A stretch of 10,917 bases of DNA from Gemmatimonadota bacterium (GTDB taxonomy: Bacteria > GCA-2686955): assembly GCA_026991065.1 (NCBI GenBank), contig JALXCG010000795.1, positions 1 to 10,917 on the forward strand, written 5' to 3'. The notes under the pieces are model-generated. The model was not told the DNA's origin. It made no database searches and saw only the letters and a program-made list of their open reading frames with translations. The position numbers were made by a program, and so were the translations under genes. Positions 1 to 6,931 of the stretch are shown here, piece by piece (the first letter of the stretch is position 1; every line of letters starts with the position of its first letter).

Positions 1-118
1 TTTTTCAGTGCACCAGTACAGCGCCAACCGATGCCCGGGCGGCTCCGCCGGCCGCAACCAGCGACCTCACCCGCCTGGTTAATTCGCCGCCGGATGCGGC
101 GCGGCGGATCGCCCAAAA

Positions 119-1579
119 TCATTGAGCACCATCCTCATCGCTTCGTTCCGCGGGCGCCGGCTGACGCCCGGAGCGGTAGCGGATCCGGATCTGCAACGGC
201 ACGCCCTCAAAGCCGAAATCGGCGCGCAGGCGGTTGTTCAGAAAGCGCCGGTAGGACTCCGGCAGATTCAGCCGGGTATTCACAAAATAGACAAAACGCT
301 GCGGCGCAACTCCCACCTGCGTCGCGTAGAGCACCCGCACATGCTTGCCACGCAGCGCCGGTGGCGGATTGCGCCGGGTCGAAGCCTCCAGAGAGCGATT
401 CAGCTCCGCGGTCGGAATCCGCCGGTAGTAGTTCTTGTGCACCCGGTCGATCGCCCGATGCAGCTTGGTCACCCGCCGTCCGGTCACCGCTGAAGTGCGC
501 TCCAACGTAGCGTACTGAAGAAAGCGCAGCTTGCGCCACAGCTCTTCATCAAAGGCCCGGCTCACCCCCGCCTCGGTGGAGATCAGATCCCACTTGTTGG
601 CCACCAGCACCACCCCGCGCCCCGATTCCGCCGCCATCGCCGCCACCCGCACATCCTGCGCCGTCACTCCCGCGGCGGCATCGATCACCACCAGCACCAC
701 ATCCGCGCGGTGGATTGCAGCGGCGGTGCGGAGTGCTGAATAGTGCTCGACCCCATGAGAGATCCGCCCTTTGCGCCGCAGTCCGGCGGTATCGATCAAC
801 AGATAGGAGCGCCCATCCATCTCCACCAACGTGTCGGTGGCGTCGCGGGTGGTCCCCGCCTGGGGCGAGACAATCACCGTGTCCTCGCCGGCCAGCGAAT
901 TCAGCAGCGAAGACTTGCCCACATTGGGACGGCCCACGATCGCCACGCGCGGCACGGCGCGAGGAACCTCGCGGCCGTGACGCGGCACTCCCGGCAGCTC
1001 CCTCACAACCGCGTCGAGCAGGTCACCCACACCGCGCCCGTGAGCGGCGGAGATCGGATGCGGCTCTCCCAGCCCCAGCGCCCAGTAGCTGTTCGCCTCC
1101 TGCGCCAGGGTGGCGTGATCCGCCTTGTTCACCGCCAACACCAGAGGCAACCCCGTGGCCTGCAACTTGCGCGCCACGGCCTCATCGATCATGCTCGGCC
1201 CCACCTGCGCATCCACTAGCAGAAGCAGCACATCCGCGGTCTCGATCGCCTGATCCACCTGGAAGTTGATCAACTGTTCCAGCGGCAGCGTCGATTCCGG
1301 CACCAGGCCACCGGTGTCGGCCAGGGCGAAGGTGTGGCCGGTCCACTCGGCGATCGCGTAGAGCCGATCGCGGGTTACCCCGGGCTGATCGTCGACAATG
1401 GCCTGGCGCCGGCCGATGATGCGGTTGAAGAGTGTGGATTTGCCCACATTGGGGCGGCCGACAATGGCGACGATCGGGCGCCTCTCAGTGCCCTCATGGG
1501 CACTCCCGGGCAGTTCCGCGGCCGCGGCCTGCGGGGCGGACAGATCGGGCGCTGGCGGATCAGAGGAGTTGGTAGACAT
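119..1579 (-). CDS. der: Ribosome-assembly GTPase Der (EngA), double GTPase
   Basis: Der is an essential cytoplasmic GTPase needed for late assembly of the 50S ribosomal subunit. The 486-residue protein has the diagnostic tandem G domains. The first shows GRPNVGKS (41-48), PGVTRD (66-71), DTGG (88-91) and NKAD (151-154). The second shows GRPNVGKS (216-223), AGTTRD (241-246), DTAG (263-266) and NKWD (328-331). A KH-like RNA-binding domain follows (about 385-470) with the typical RFLNNRLRADFGFEG block. Family members are usually about 435-500 residues, so this one is complete. The first 34 residues are a Pro/Ala/Ser-rich, probably disordered extension. The ATG at 1579 has no strong Shine-Dalgarno sequence. 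Der is the last gene of a minus-strand run and starts 59 bases after the DUF512 gene ends. The 118 bases beyond its stop hold no convincing gene or U-tract terminator. The identification is secure. Confidence 0.98.
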   Translation of the reverse strand: MSTNSSDPPAPDLSAPQAAAAELPGSAHEGTERRPIVAIVGRPNVGKSTLFNRIIGRRQAIVDDQPGVTRDRLYAIAEWTGHTFALADTGGLVPESTLPLEQLINFQVDQAIETADVLLLLVDAQVGPSMIDEAVARKLQATGLPLVLAVNKADHATLAQEANSYWALGLGEPHPISAAHGRGVGDLLDAVVRELPGVPRHGREVPRAVPRVAIVGRPNVGKSSLLNSLAGEDTVIVSPQAGTTRDATDTLVEMDGRSYLLIDTAGLRRKGRISHGVEHYSALRTAAAIHRADVVLVVIDAAAGVTAQDVRVAAMAAESGRGVVLVANKWDLISTEAGVSRAFDEELWRKLRFLQYATLERTSAVTGRRVTKLHRAIDRVHKNYYRRIPTAELNRSLEASTRRNPPPALRGKHVRVLYATQVGVAPQRFVYFVNTRLNLPESYRRFLNNRLRADFGFEGVPLQIRIRYRSGRQPAPAERSDEDGAQ

Positions 1580-1638
1580 GGGAAAAGACTCGAAACCGGG
1601 GCCGGTACTGGGCGCCGGAGGGAGAGAGAAAGAGGTGC

Positions 1639-2979
1639 TCAGGCCCGCGAAGCCGCGGCGACCACAATGGCGTCGGCAATCTGCCGCGGATCCTCGGGAA
1701 CTGGTAATAATCGCACGCCTGCCCGCTCCTGCGCAGCGGCGAATGCGAGATCATCGAGAAAAAGCCCATCGCCGTTCACCACCTTGGGCGGCAGGAGCAC
1801 CAGATCCGGATTCACGCCCTCCGCGCGCACCTTCGCGACGGCCCCCAGAAGATCGCCGCCGGGAAGCAGGTTGGAAACGCTGACCGAGGCGCCGAAAAGA
1901 GTATTGGTCACCGCTTCAACACGCAGTTCAAACGGCAACGGCCGGCCGGAGCGGCGAAACGCCTGCTCCACGATCGCCCGGGCCGAGGTGCCGGTCAATG
2001 CCAGGAGCATCGGCCGGGTGGGCAGCGGCGGCAGTTGTTCCAACGCCTCGGCCACGATCTCAAACCAGTAGCGCCCCAAGCCGACACCATTGTCCAACTG
2101 CTCCAACTCACCATAGTGCGCAAGTGGCGGCAGATCGCGGCCGGCCAACAGGTAGAACTCATCGGCCGCGAACACAAACGGCGTCCCCAGCCGCTCTTCG
2201 CATTCGCGCTGCAAACCATCGATCCGCGCCAACTCGGCGCGTGCCGCGGCGGCATCGAAGAGCGGAATCCCGGGCAGATTCTTGCGATGCGCGGTCAACC
2301 CCACGGGAACGCAGGCAAGGGTCCGAATCCCCGGATGGCGGGCCGCCAGATCCCGAACAGTGCGTTCGAGCACTTCACCGTCGTTCCAGCCGGGGCAGAT
2401 CACCGACTGCGTGTGAAGTTCAATCCCCGCAGCCAGGAAAGCATCGATCTCCTCCAGGATCGGGCGCGGATTCGCCCCCTTGCGCGCCCGCAGCAGCGCC
2501 CGGCGCACCTCTTCGTCGGTCGCGTGCACCGAAACATAGAGGGGCGAGAGCCGCTGCTCGATCACCCGCCGGCGCTCGTCGTCGCGCAGATTGGAGAGCG
2601 TGCTGAAACTCCCGTAGAGAAAGGAGAGCCGAATATCCTCGTCCATCACGTAGATCGACTTGCGCATTCCCTTGGGATTCTGATGCACGTAGCAGAACAC
2701 GCAGCGGTTGCGGCAGAGGCGCACGTCGAATTCACGCCACACAATCCCCGGATCGCCGGCCGGTAGAAGCAGTTCAAAATCACGCTCTTCACGGGCAAAG
2801 TGATAGCGGTTGCGGGAGTCGGGCTCGGCATGAAAAAGCAGGTCGATCTCGTCGGCGACCGGCTCACCATTCAGGCTCAGCAGGCGATCCCCCGGCTCAA
2901 TGCCACGCCGGGCCGCCAAGCTGCCGGGGCGCACCTTCTCGACCCAGAGTCCCTCGCCGGGTGCAGTGGATCGATTCAC
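1639..2979 (-). CDS. PDZ-DUF512 radical SAM-type protein
   Basis: This 446-residue protein belongs to the DUF512 family of putative Fe-S (radical SAM-like) oxidoreductases, whose reaction is unknown. An N-terminal PDZ-like segment (about 11-50, with PGSLAARRGIEPGD and LNGEPV) precedes a CX3CX2C cluster at C89, C93 and C96 (CRNRCVFCYVHQ), which fits a SAM-binding 4Fe-4S site. Then come the family-typical MRKSIYVMDEDIRLSFLYG block and the DUF512 C-terminal domain. The length is normal for the family. The start is a GTG at 2979 whose first bases overlap the TGA of the upstream AI-2E gene (GTGA, 2976-2979). A strong AGGAGG lies 7 bases before it, so translation is probably coupled. DUF512 genes often neighbour der in other bacteria, as here, which hints at RNA or ribosome modification; that role is inference. 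Family assignment is firm, function is open. Confidence 0.93.
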   Translation of the reverse strand: MNRSTAPGEGLWVEKVRPGSLAARRGIEPGDRLLSLNGEPVADEIDLLFHAEPDSRNRYHFAREERDFELLLPAGDPGIVWREFDVRLCRNRCVFCYVHQNPKGMRKSIYVMDEDIRLSFLYGSFSTLSNLRDDERRRVIEQRLSPLYVSVHATDEEVRRALLRARKGANPRPILEEIDAFLAAGIELHTQSVICPGWNDGEVLERTVRDLAARHPGIRTLACVPVGLTAHRKNLPGIPLFDAAAARAELARIDGLQRECEERLGTPFVFAADEFYLLAGRDLPPLAHYGELEQLDNGVGLGRYWFEIVAEALEQLPPLPTRPMLLALTGTSARAIVEQAFRRSGRPLPFELRVEAVTNTLFGASVSVSNLLPGGDLLGAVAKVRAEGVNPDLVLLPPKVVNGDGLFLDDLAFAAAQERAGVRLLPVPEDPRQIADAIVVAAASRA

Positions 2980-4265
2980 GCGGAATCCTCCTCATCGGGC
3001 TTGACAGCGGGAACCTCTCCCACCGCGTCCGCCGCAACCACCTCTGCCGAACTCGCGTCCGGGGGCGCGGGCGGGGGAGCGATCTCCTCCAGCGCCACGC
3101 CGAGCGCCGCCATCGCCGGGACCGCCACCAGAATGCCGACAAAGCCCCAAAACACCGGAAAAACCAGGATCGCGAGCATCACCAGCGCCGGATGCAGGCC
3201 GACCCGATCACCGACCAGGCGCGGCGAGAGCACCGCCTGCTCCAACATCTGCACCGCGCCGAACACGGCCAGCACCTTCAGGGCGGTGATCATCGGCGCC
3301 GGCGAGAGCAGCGCCACCGCGATCGCCGGCAGGACCGAAGCGATCAGGCCAATCACCGGCACAAGGTTGAACACCCCGGCCAGGATTCCCAGAAGCAGCG
3401 CAAAATCCACCCCCAGCAGCAGCAACCCAAGCGTCGTCAGGACGCCGATCGCCAAACAGACCATGGCCTGACCGCGAAAATAGGCGCCAAGGATCTCGTC
3501 CAGGCGGCGCGCCACCCGCCGCACCCGGCGGCGCCCCGCCGGATCCACCCGGCGATCGATGGCGGCCACAATGCGGTCCCAGTCGCGCAGCAGATAGAAA
3601 ACCAGAATCGGCGTCAATATGGTGTAGGAGAGGAAGCTGGCAAATGCGCTCACCCCCTTGCCGACCTGCATCGCACCGACAAAGAGCTGCTGCAGTACCC
3701 CCCAGGCGTACTGAGCGATCTCGCCCAAGTAGGATTCCCACTGCAGATCCCACGACGCAACCGCAACCCGCTCCACCCCTGCCCGCGCCCAGTTCATCAC
3801 GGTCGCCCCGGCGGCCGGAAGTGCCTCGATCAACCGCCCCATCTCGCCGATCACCAACGGCCCCAGCCACATCACGCCGCACACAACGCCGGCACCGATC
3901 GGCAGCAGCAGAACCAGAATCGCCAGACTGCGTGAAACCCCCGCTGCCTCGAAACGGTCCACCACCGGATCGCCGAGATAAGCGATCAGCGCGGCAACCA
4001 CGAATGGGGCAAAAACGGTGTGCGCAACGGTTACCAGCCAACAGACCCCGACCACCAGGTCGACCACCAGCAGCCGGCCTCCCCAGCGCTCGCGGCGGTA
4101 GGGATAAACCAGATAGGCCGCCAAGAGCACCAGAATCGGTGGCGAAAGATAGCCCCATCCCGCCACCAGCGCCGCCAGGGCGGCCCCCACCGCGACCAAC
4201 GGCCCCGGCCCGGTCCCGAATCCGGGTGGCTCCGCGGCCGGTTCCGGCGTGACGGCGCCGCTCAC
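2976..4265 (-). CDS. AI-2E/PerM family polytopic membrane protein
   Basis: This is a member of the AI-2E transporter (PerM/YdiK-type, UPF0118) family of inner-membrane proteins. Members are variously linked to autoinducer-2 export, Na+/H+ antiport or unknown transport, and no substrate can be named here. Counting from the GTG at 4265, it has 429 residues. There are N-terminal hydrophobic helices (about 21-55, 66-96 and 113-139), a long amphipathic middle segment (about 140-200), and the conserved TPILVFYLLRDWD (218-230), FRGQ (263-266), NLVPVIG (300-306) and GDRVGLHP (352-359) blocks among the C-terminal helices. The tail (396-429) is Pro/Ala/Glu-rich and cytosolic-looking. The frame stays open to 4316, but the GTG at 4265 forms a GTGA overlap with the preceding gene's stop, matching the arrangement at the other end of this gene. 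That makes it the likelier start, although its ribosome binding site is weak. Confidence 0.9.
   Translation of the reverse strand: MSGAVTPEPAAEPPGFGTGPGPLVAVGAALAALVAGWGYLSPPILVLLAAYLVYPYRRERWGGRLLVVDLVVGVCWLVTVAHTVFAPFVVAALIAYLGDPVVDRFEAAGVSRSLAILVLLLPIGAGVVCGVMWLGPLVIGEMGRLIEALPAAGATVMNWARAGVERVAVASWDLQWESYLGEIAQYAWGVLQQLFVGAMQVGKGVSAFASFLSYTILTPILVFYLLRDWDRIVAAIDRRVDPAGRRRVRRVARRLDEILGAYFRGQAMVCLAIGVLTTLGLLLLGVDFALLLGILAGVFNLVPVIGLIASVLPAIAVALLSPAPMITALKVLAVFGAVQMLEQAVLSPRLVGDRVGLHPALVMLAILVFPVFWGFVGILVAVPAMAALGVALEEIAPPPAPPDASSAEVVAADAVGEVPAVKPDEEDSA
2987..2992 (-). promoter_or_regulatory. Ribosome binding site of the DUF512 gene
   Basis: A perfect AGGAGG on the minus strand sits 7 bases before the GTG at 2979, inside the last codons (Asp-Glu-Glu-Asp) of the upstream AI-2E gene. 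It fixes the GTG as the start and supports re-initiation at the GTGA overlap. Confidence 0.8.
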
Positions 4266-5182
4266 GGCGCGCTCTCGGACACTGGGAATGGCGCGGTGGT
4301 GACCACCACGCGACACTCCTGCAGCAGGTGGAACATGCGCGCATCACCGTGCAGGTGCTGAACGTCCTCGTCGCTGACCACGAAATCGCAGGCGCCGCGC
4401 ACCCCCAGCGGGCGCAGATGCAGCGGGTGCTCGCCGACGCGCTCGGTTGCCGACGGATCGCCGGCCTCCACATAGCGCACCAGCCCCTGGGTCAATGCTC
4501 GCTCACGTTCGGCAAAAGCGGGACCGTAGACCTCGCTGCCGTTCAGGTTCAGGAGGCGTGGAAAAAGCGCCGGCTCAAAACGCAGATCGCCGACATGGAG
4601 CATCACCCCGGTGGGCAGGTGCTCCTGATTCGGAAACGGTTGCGGCCCCGGCGGGTAGGGACGGGAGCGCGGCCACGGGTTGCCGCAAAGGGGGCAGAGA
4701 AGAGGCGCCAGCGGCTTGCCGTTGCCGAATTTGGGGGCAACCAGCGGCGACAAAAGGGTGAGGAATTTCAGTTCCAGACGAACGGTCAACTGACCATCGG
4801 AGCGGCTCGCGCGGCGCGAGTGCGCGACTTGCGAAATCTTTTCCCGCAGCAGCGCCTCGAGCGCGCTGTCGCCGCGCAGGCGCTGCCCCAGAGTCTCGCC
4901 GGCATCGATGCGGACCAGCGCCAGCAGTGCCATCATCGAATCCTCCGCCTCCTGGCGAGCCAGGTTCCAGCCGCGGGGCGCCGGCTCCGCCGCTTCGCCG
5001 AAGGATCGCAACGAGCCGGAGCGCCAATCGATCTCCTCATAGGGAGCGGGGTGCAGAAGAAGAATCTCCTGCGCGCCGGCCTGCTCCGCACTCGTGCGCG
5101 GAAGAAAGCCGCCGAGCCCCCAGCCTGCGGCCCAAAGCAGCACCGCGGAAAAACGTCGGCGCAAACCACCGAAACGCACCAT
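4262..5182 (-). CDS. Exported LPP20/FlgP-like domain protein
   Basis: This is a predicted secreted or periplasmic protein of about 306 residues. An N-terminal RRR stretch and hydrophobic helix (about 7-28) end in TSA, a plausible signal peptidase I site near residue 32. No lipobox cysteine is seen, so it is not an obvious lipoprotein. The C-terminal half (about 190-295) carries a pattern I recall from LPP20/FlgP-like proteins of deltaproteobacteria: TGVMLHVGDLRFEPALFPRL, then NGSEVYG, RVGEHPL and a final CRVVV strand. Between the two halves lies a proline-rich insert with CPLCGNPWP (C163, C166), which could bind metal. The ATG at 5182 is preferred because AAGGTG lies about 6 bases upstream. 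The longer GTG start at 5197 has no ribosome binding site. The stop overlaps the GTG of the AI-2E gene. Function is unknown; envelope or surface assembly is a guess. Confidence 0.75.
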   Translation of the reverse strand: MVRFGGLRRRFSAVLLWAAGWGLGGFLPRTSAEQAGAQEILLLHPAPYEEIDWRSGSLRSFGEAAEPAPRGWNLARQEAEDSMMALLALVRIDAGETLGQRLRGDSALEALLREKISQVAHSRRASRSDGQLTVRLELKFLTLLSPLVAPKFGNGKPLAPLLCPLCGNPWPRSRPYPPGPQPFPNQEHLPTGVMLHVGDLRFEPALFPRLLNLNGSEVYGPAFAERERALTQGLVRYVEAGDPSATERVGEHPLHLRPLGVRGACDFVVSDEDVQHLHGDARMFHLLQECRVVVTTAPFPVSESAP

Positions 5183-5228
5183 GAAGCGCACCTTCACTGG
5201 AGGGATAGAGGATTCAAGAAGTACAGAA

Positions 5229-5259
5229 ACACGGACCCCCGCGGAGCGAGGGCCCGTGT
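5229..5259 (-). terminator. Likely terminator after tRNA-Gly
   Basis: On the minus strand, ACACGG and CCGTGT form a 6-bp outer stem, and an inner CCC/GGG pairing extends it. A U-rich but interrupted tract (TTCTGTAC, then TTCTT) follows. It lies 5 bases beyond the CCA end of the tRNA and before the LPP20-like gene. The U tract is imperfect, so termination may be partial and readthrough could feed the operon downstream, for which I see no separate promoter. Confidence 0.5.
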
Positions 5260-5264
5260 AGAGT

Positions 5265-5339
5265 TGGAGCGGGCAACGAGATTCGAACTCGCGACTCCAA
5301 GCTTGGGAAGCTTGTACTCTACCACTGAGTTATGCCCGC
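5265..5339 (-). tRNA. tRNA-Gly, anticodon CCC
   Basis: This 75-base cloverleaf is complete, including an encoded CCA end. The acceptor GCGGGCA pairs with TGCCCGC, and the discriminator base is U. The D stem is ACTC/GAGT, with AGTGGTA in the loop. The anticodon stem CAAGC/GCTTG encloses TTCCCAA, giving anticodon CCC, which reads glycine GGG. The variable region is short, and the T arm has the standard TTCGAAT loop with one G-U pair. All stems pair without mismatches, so it looks functional. It probably has its own promoter at 5371-5398. Confidence 0.97.
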
Positions 5340-5370
5340 TGGGCGGAGTAAACGATGCCGCGCGACAGAT

Positions 5371-5398
5371 ATTATGCTGAGCGAGGCGAATCAGGCAA
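5371..5398 (-). promoter_or_regulatory. Predicted sigma70-type promoter of tRNA-Gly
   Basis: On the minus strand, TTGCCT (-35, 5393-5398) is separated by 16 bases from CATAAT (-10, 5371-5376, five of six consensus bases). The tRNA begins about 31 bases downstream of the -10 box. The GC-rich bases after the -10 box (GTCGCGCGG) resemble the discriminator typical of growth-controlled stable-RNA promoters. The call rests on pattern only. Confidence 0.5.
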
Positions 5399-5426
5399 GG
5401 CGAAGTTGGGGGCCGCGAAGAAATAA

Positions 5427-6377
5427 CTAGACTGGCTCGGTCGGTGCCGTCAAAGCGAACGCCGGATCGAAGTGCGCCAACCACTGCAAAGGATAGGCTC
5501 GCACCGTCATCACCACCGGCAGGAGGCAGAGCGTCCCCACAAACGGCAGGATCAAAAGAAGCAGCCCGATCCCCAGCGAGACCACGATCAGCACCAGGAC
5601 CACGAGCGCGGCGCAGATCTTGATACCCAACGCCATCAGGCCGACCATAAGAAAGGAACCGGGATGCTGCCGAAGCAACTCCCAGAAATGGCGCAATCCA
5701 CCGACAAAATCTGTGTTGTGCCGAATCATCAGCGGCAGTACGAACGCTTCGACCCAGAAAAGGCAGTACGCCGCCACCACTCCCAATGGCAGGGCAGCAA
5801 GAACGAGGCCAACCAAGGGGAACAGGGAAGAGTCCCCCAAACCGCCGCCACCAAATCCCGCTGCCAGACCAGACAGCTCGACCCCCACGACCAGCATGCC
5901 GATCGCAACCAGGAAGAGCAAGCCCAGGCCCAGGCGCCACCAGAAGAAAGAGTTGCCCTGGCGCTGAAACCGCCGCCATGGTTCGCGGATGGCGCATTCG
6001 CCATGCCAGACATTTTCGATCCAGACAAACTTGGCGCGTGAGTTTACCCAAAGCAGGACCACGGCCAGTACAATGCCGGCCAGCACCAGCAGAGTGATGA
6101 AGATGGCCGAGATCCCGCCGATCAGCGTTCCCCATGAGGTACCGCTGCCAAGCGCGGGTAGCACACCGGTCAACCCCACCAAGGGCGCCGCAACGGCATC
6201 GGAGGTGCCGCCGTGCAGTTGCTCCAGAATGCGCCCCTGGGAGCCGCCCGGAAGATCCGCCAACCAAGCCGCCAAGGCGAAGAGCAACCACCGGCGTAGG
6301 GCAAAGGGCCGAAAAAGTAGCGCGCGCATCTGATCAAGCGAACGCTCGAGCGGGGCGAAATAACGAATCTGCTCCAT
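5427..6377 (-). CDS. Polytopic membrane protein of unknown function
   Basis: This 316-residue integral membrane protein has about six hydrophobic segments (roughly 28-42, 85-112, 145-172, 184-214, 240-268 and 270-293). The N-terminal block, with an aromatic/charged start and LLFRPFALRRWLLFALAAWLA (residues 20-40, key residues F22, P24 and the W30-containing helix), resembles a loosely defined group of uncharacterised proteins in environmental bacteria. I cannot name a transported substrate. The loop between segments two and three has WRRFQRQGNSFFWWRL, rich in aromatic and basic residues, and a Gly-rich stretch at 172-181. The ATG at 6377 is well supported by AAGGA about 7 bases upstream. It follows the receiver gene by 86 bases with no clear terminator between, so the two may share a transcript. 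It ends just before the tRNA promoter. Confidence 0.8.
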   Translation of the reverse strand: MEQIRYFAPLERSLDQMRALLFRPFALRRWLLFALAAWLADLPGGSQGRILEQLHGGTSDAVAAPLVGLTGVLPALGSGTSWGTLIGGISAIFITLLVLAGIVLAVVLLWVNSRAKFVWIENVWHGECAIREPWRRFQRQGNSFFWWRLGLGLLFLVAIGMLVVGVELSGLAAGFGGGGLGDSSLFPLVGLVLAALPLGVVAAYCLFWVEAFVLPLMIRHNTDFVGGLRHFWELLRQHPGSFLMVGLMALGIKICAALVVLVLIVVSLGIGLLLLILPFVGTLCLLPVVMTVRAYPLQWLAHFDPAFALTAPTEPV

Positions 6378-6463
6378 GGCGTTTCCTTGGAAAAACGTGG
6401 CAGGGGGGGCGATGTTCCCTTTACACCAACCCCGCTCCCGGAATTCTCCGATTGCGGTCCGGA

Positions 6464-6841
6464 CTACCGCTCCAAAGCCTCCTCCACGACCGCGACCAGA
6501 TCTTCGCGCGTGAACGGTTTGGCCAGGATCGCCGCAATCCCCAACTGCCTTGCCCGCTGCAGCAGTTGGTCGGCAACCGTGCCGGAAACCAACACCACCG
6601 GCAGCGTGGGCCAGCGCTGGCGAATCCGCTCCAGGGTCTGCAAGCCATCCAGATCGGGCATATGGAGATCCAGCAGAAGAAGTTCCGGCAACTCGATCCC
6701 GAGCCGCTCGATCCCTTCTCGCCCACCGCCGGCGGTCACTACCAGATGGCCGAGTTGCTCAAGCAGTGTCCGCAGCACATCCCGAATCATCGGATCGTCG
6801 TCAACCACCAGGATCGTGTGTTGCTTCGATTCGTGGTCCAC
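6464..6841 (-). CDS. Stand-alone CheY-like receiver domain protein
   Basis: This is a single-domain response regulator of 125 residues, essentially one receiver domain with no output domain. It should accept a phosphoryl group from a histidine kinase and act by protein contact. Visible active-site residues are the acidic cluster D14-D15-D16, phosphoacceptor D58 (LLLLDLHMPDLDG), S86 in VVLVSGT, and K108 in AKPF. The frame stays open to 6919, but the extra 26 residues look non-domain and overlap a predicted promoter. The GTG at 6841 follows AAAGGGGG at good spacing, so it is chosen. No histidine kinase is encoded in the window, so this is an orphan receiver. It is preceded by the dehydrogenase gene and followed by the membrane protein gene, both on the same strand. 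A partner cannot be named. Confidence 0.93.
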   Translation of the reverse strand: MDHESKQHTILVVDDDPMIRDVLRTLLEQLGHLVVTAGGGREGIERLGIELPELLLLDLHMPDLDGLQTLERIRQRWPTLPVVLVSGTVADQLLQRARQLGIAAILAKPFTREDLVAVVEEALER

Positions 6842-6897
6842 ATTGCCCCCTTTCACGGATCGGTAGCGCGCCGCCGCGCTCCGTCCCGCCGCCGGCA

Positions 6898-6926
6898 AGT
6901 ATAGATGATTCAGATGCAACCGTCAG
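6898..6926 (-). promoter_or_regulatory. Predicted promoter of the receiver gene
   Basis: On the minus strand, CTGACG (-35, 6921-6926) and TATACT (-10, 6898-6903, five of six consensus bases) are 17 bases apart. They lie between the dehydrogenase stop and the receiver start, giving a leader of about 50 bases to the GTG at 6841. The spot is an AT-rich island in GC-rich DNA. This would uncouple the receiver and membrane protein genes from the dehydrogenase. Confidence 0.45.
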
Positions 6927-6931
6927 CCGGC

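Noticed and set aside
1-118. A short gene or terminator downstream of der
   Set aside because: Minus-strand frames give only a 21-codon Ala/Gly-rich peptide without a ribosome binding site, and no stem is followed by a U tract on that strand.
2961-3935. A long plus-strand open frame (324 codons) opposite the DUF512/AI-2E genes
   Set aside because: It is antisense to two well-recognised genes, its product is rich in Arg, His, Gln and Pro with no domain, and it reflects GC-rich codon bias on the other strand.
3208-4473. A 421-codon alternate frame on the same strand as the AI-2E gene
   Set aside because: It is a frame-shifted shadow; the real frame carries all AI-2E family motifs and hydrophobic segments.
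6842-6919. A 26-residue N-terminal extension of the receiver protein
   Set aside because: It has no ribosome binding site, overlaps a predicted promoter, and a well-spaced AAAGGGGG precedes the GTG at 6841.
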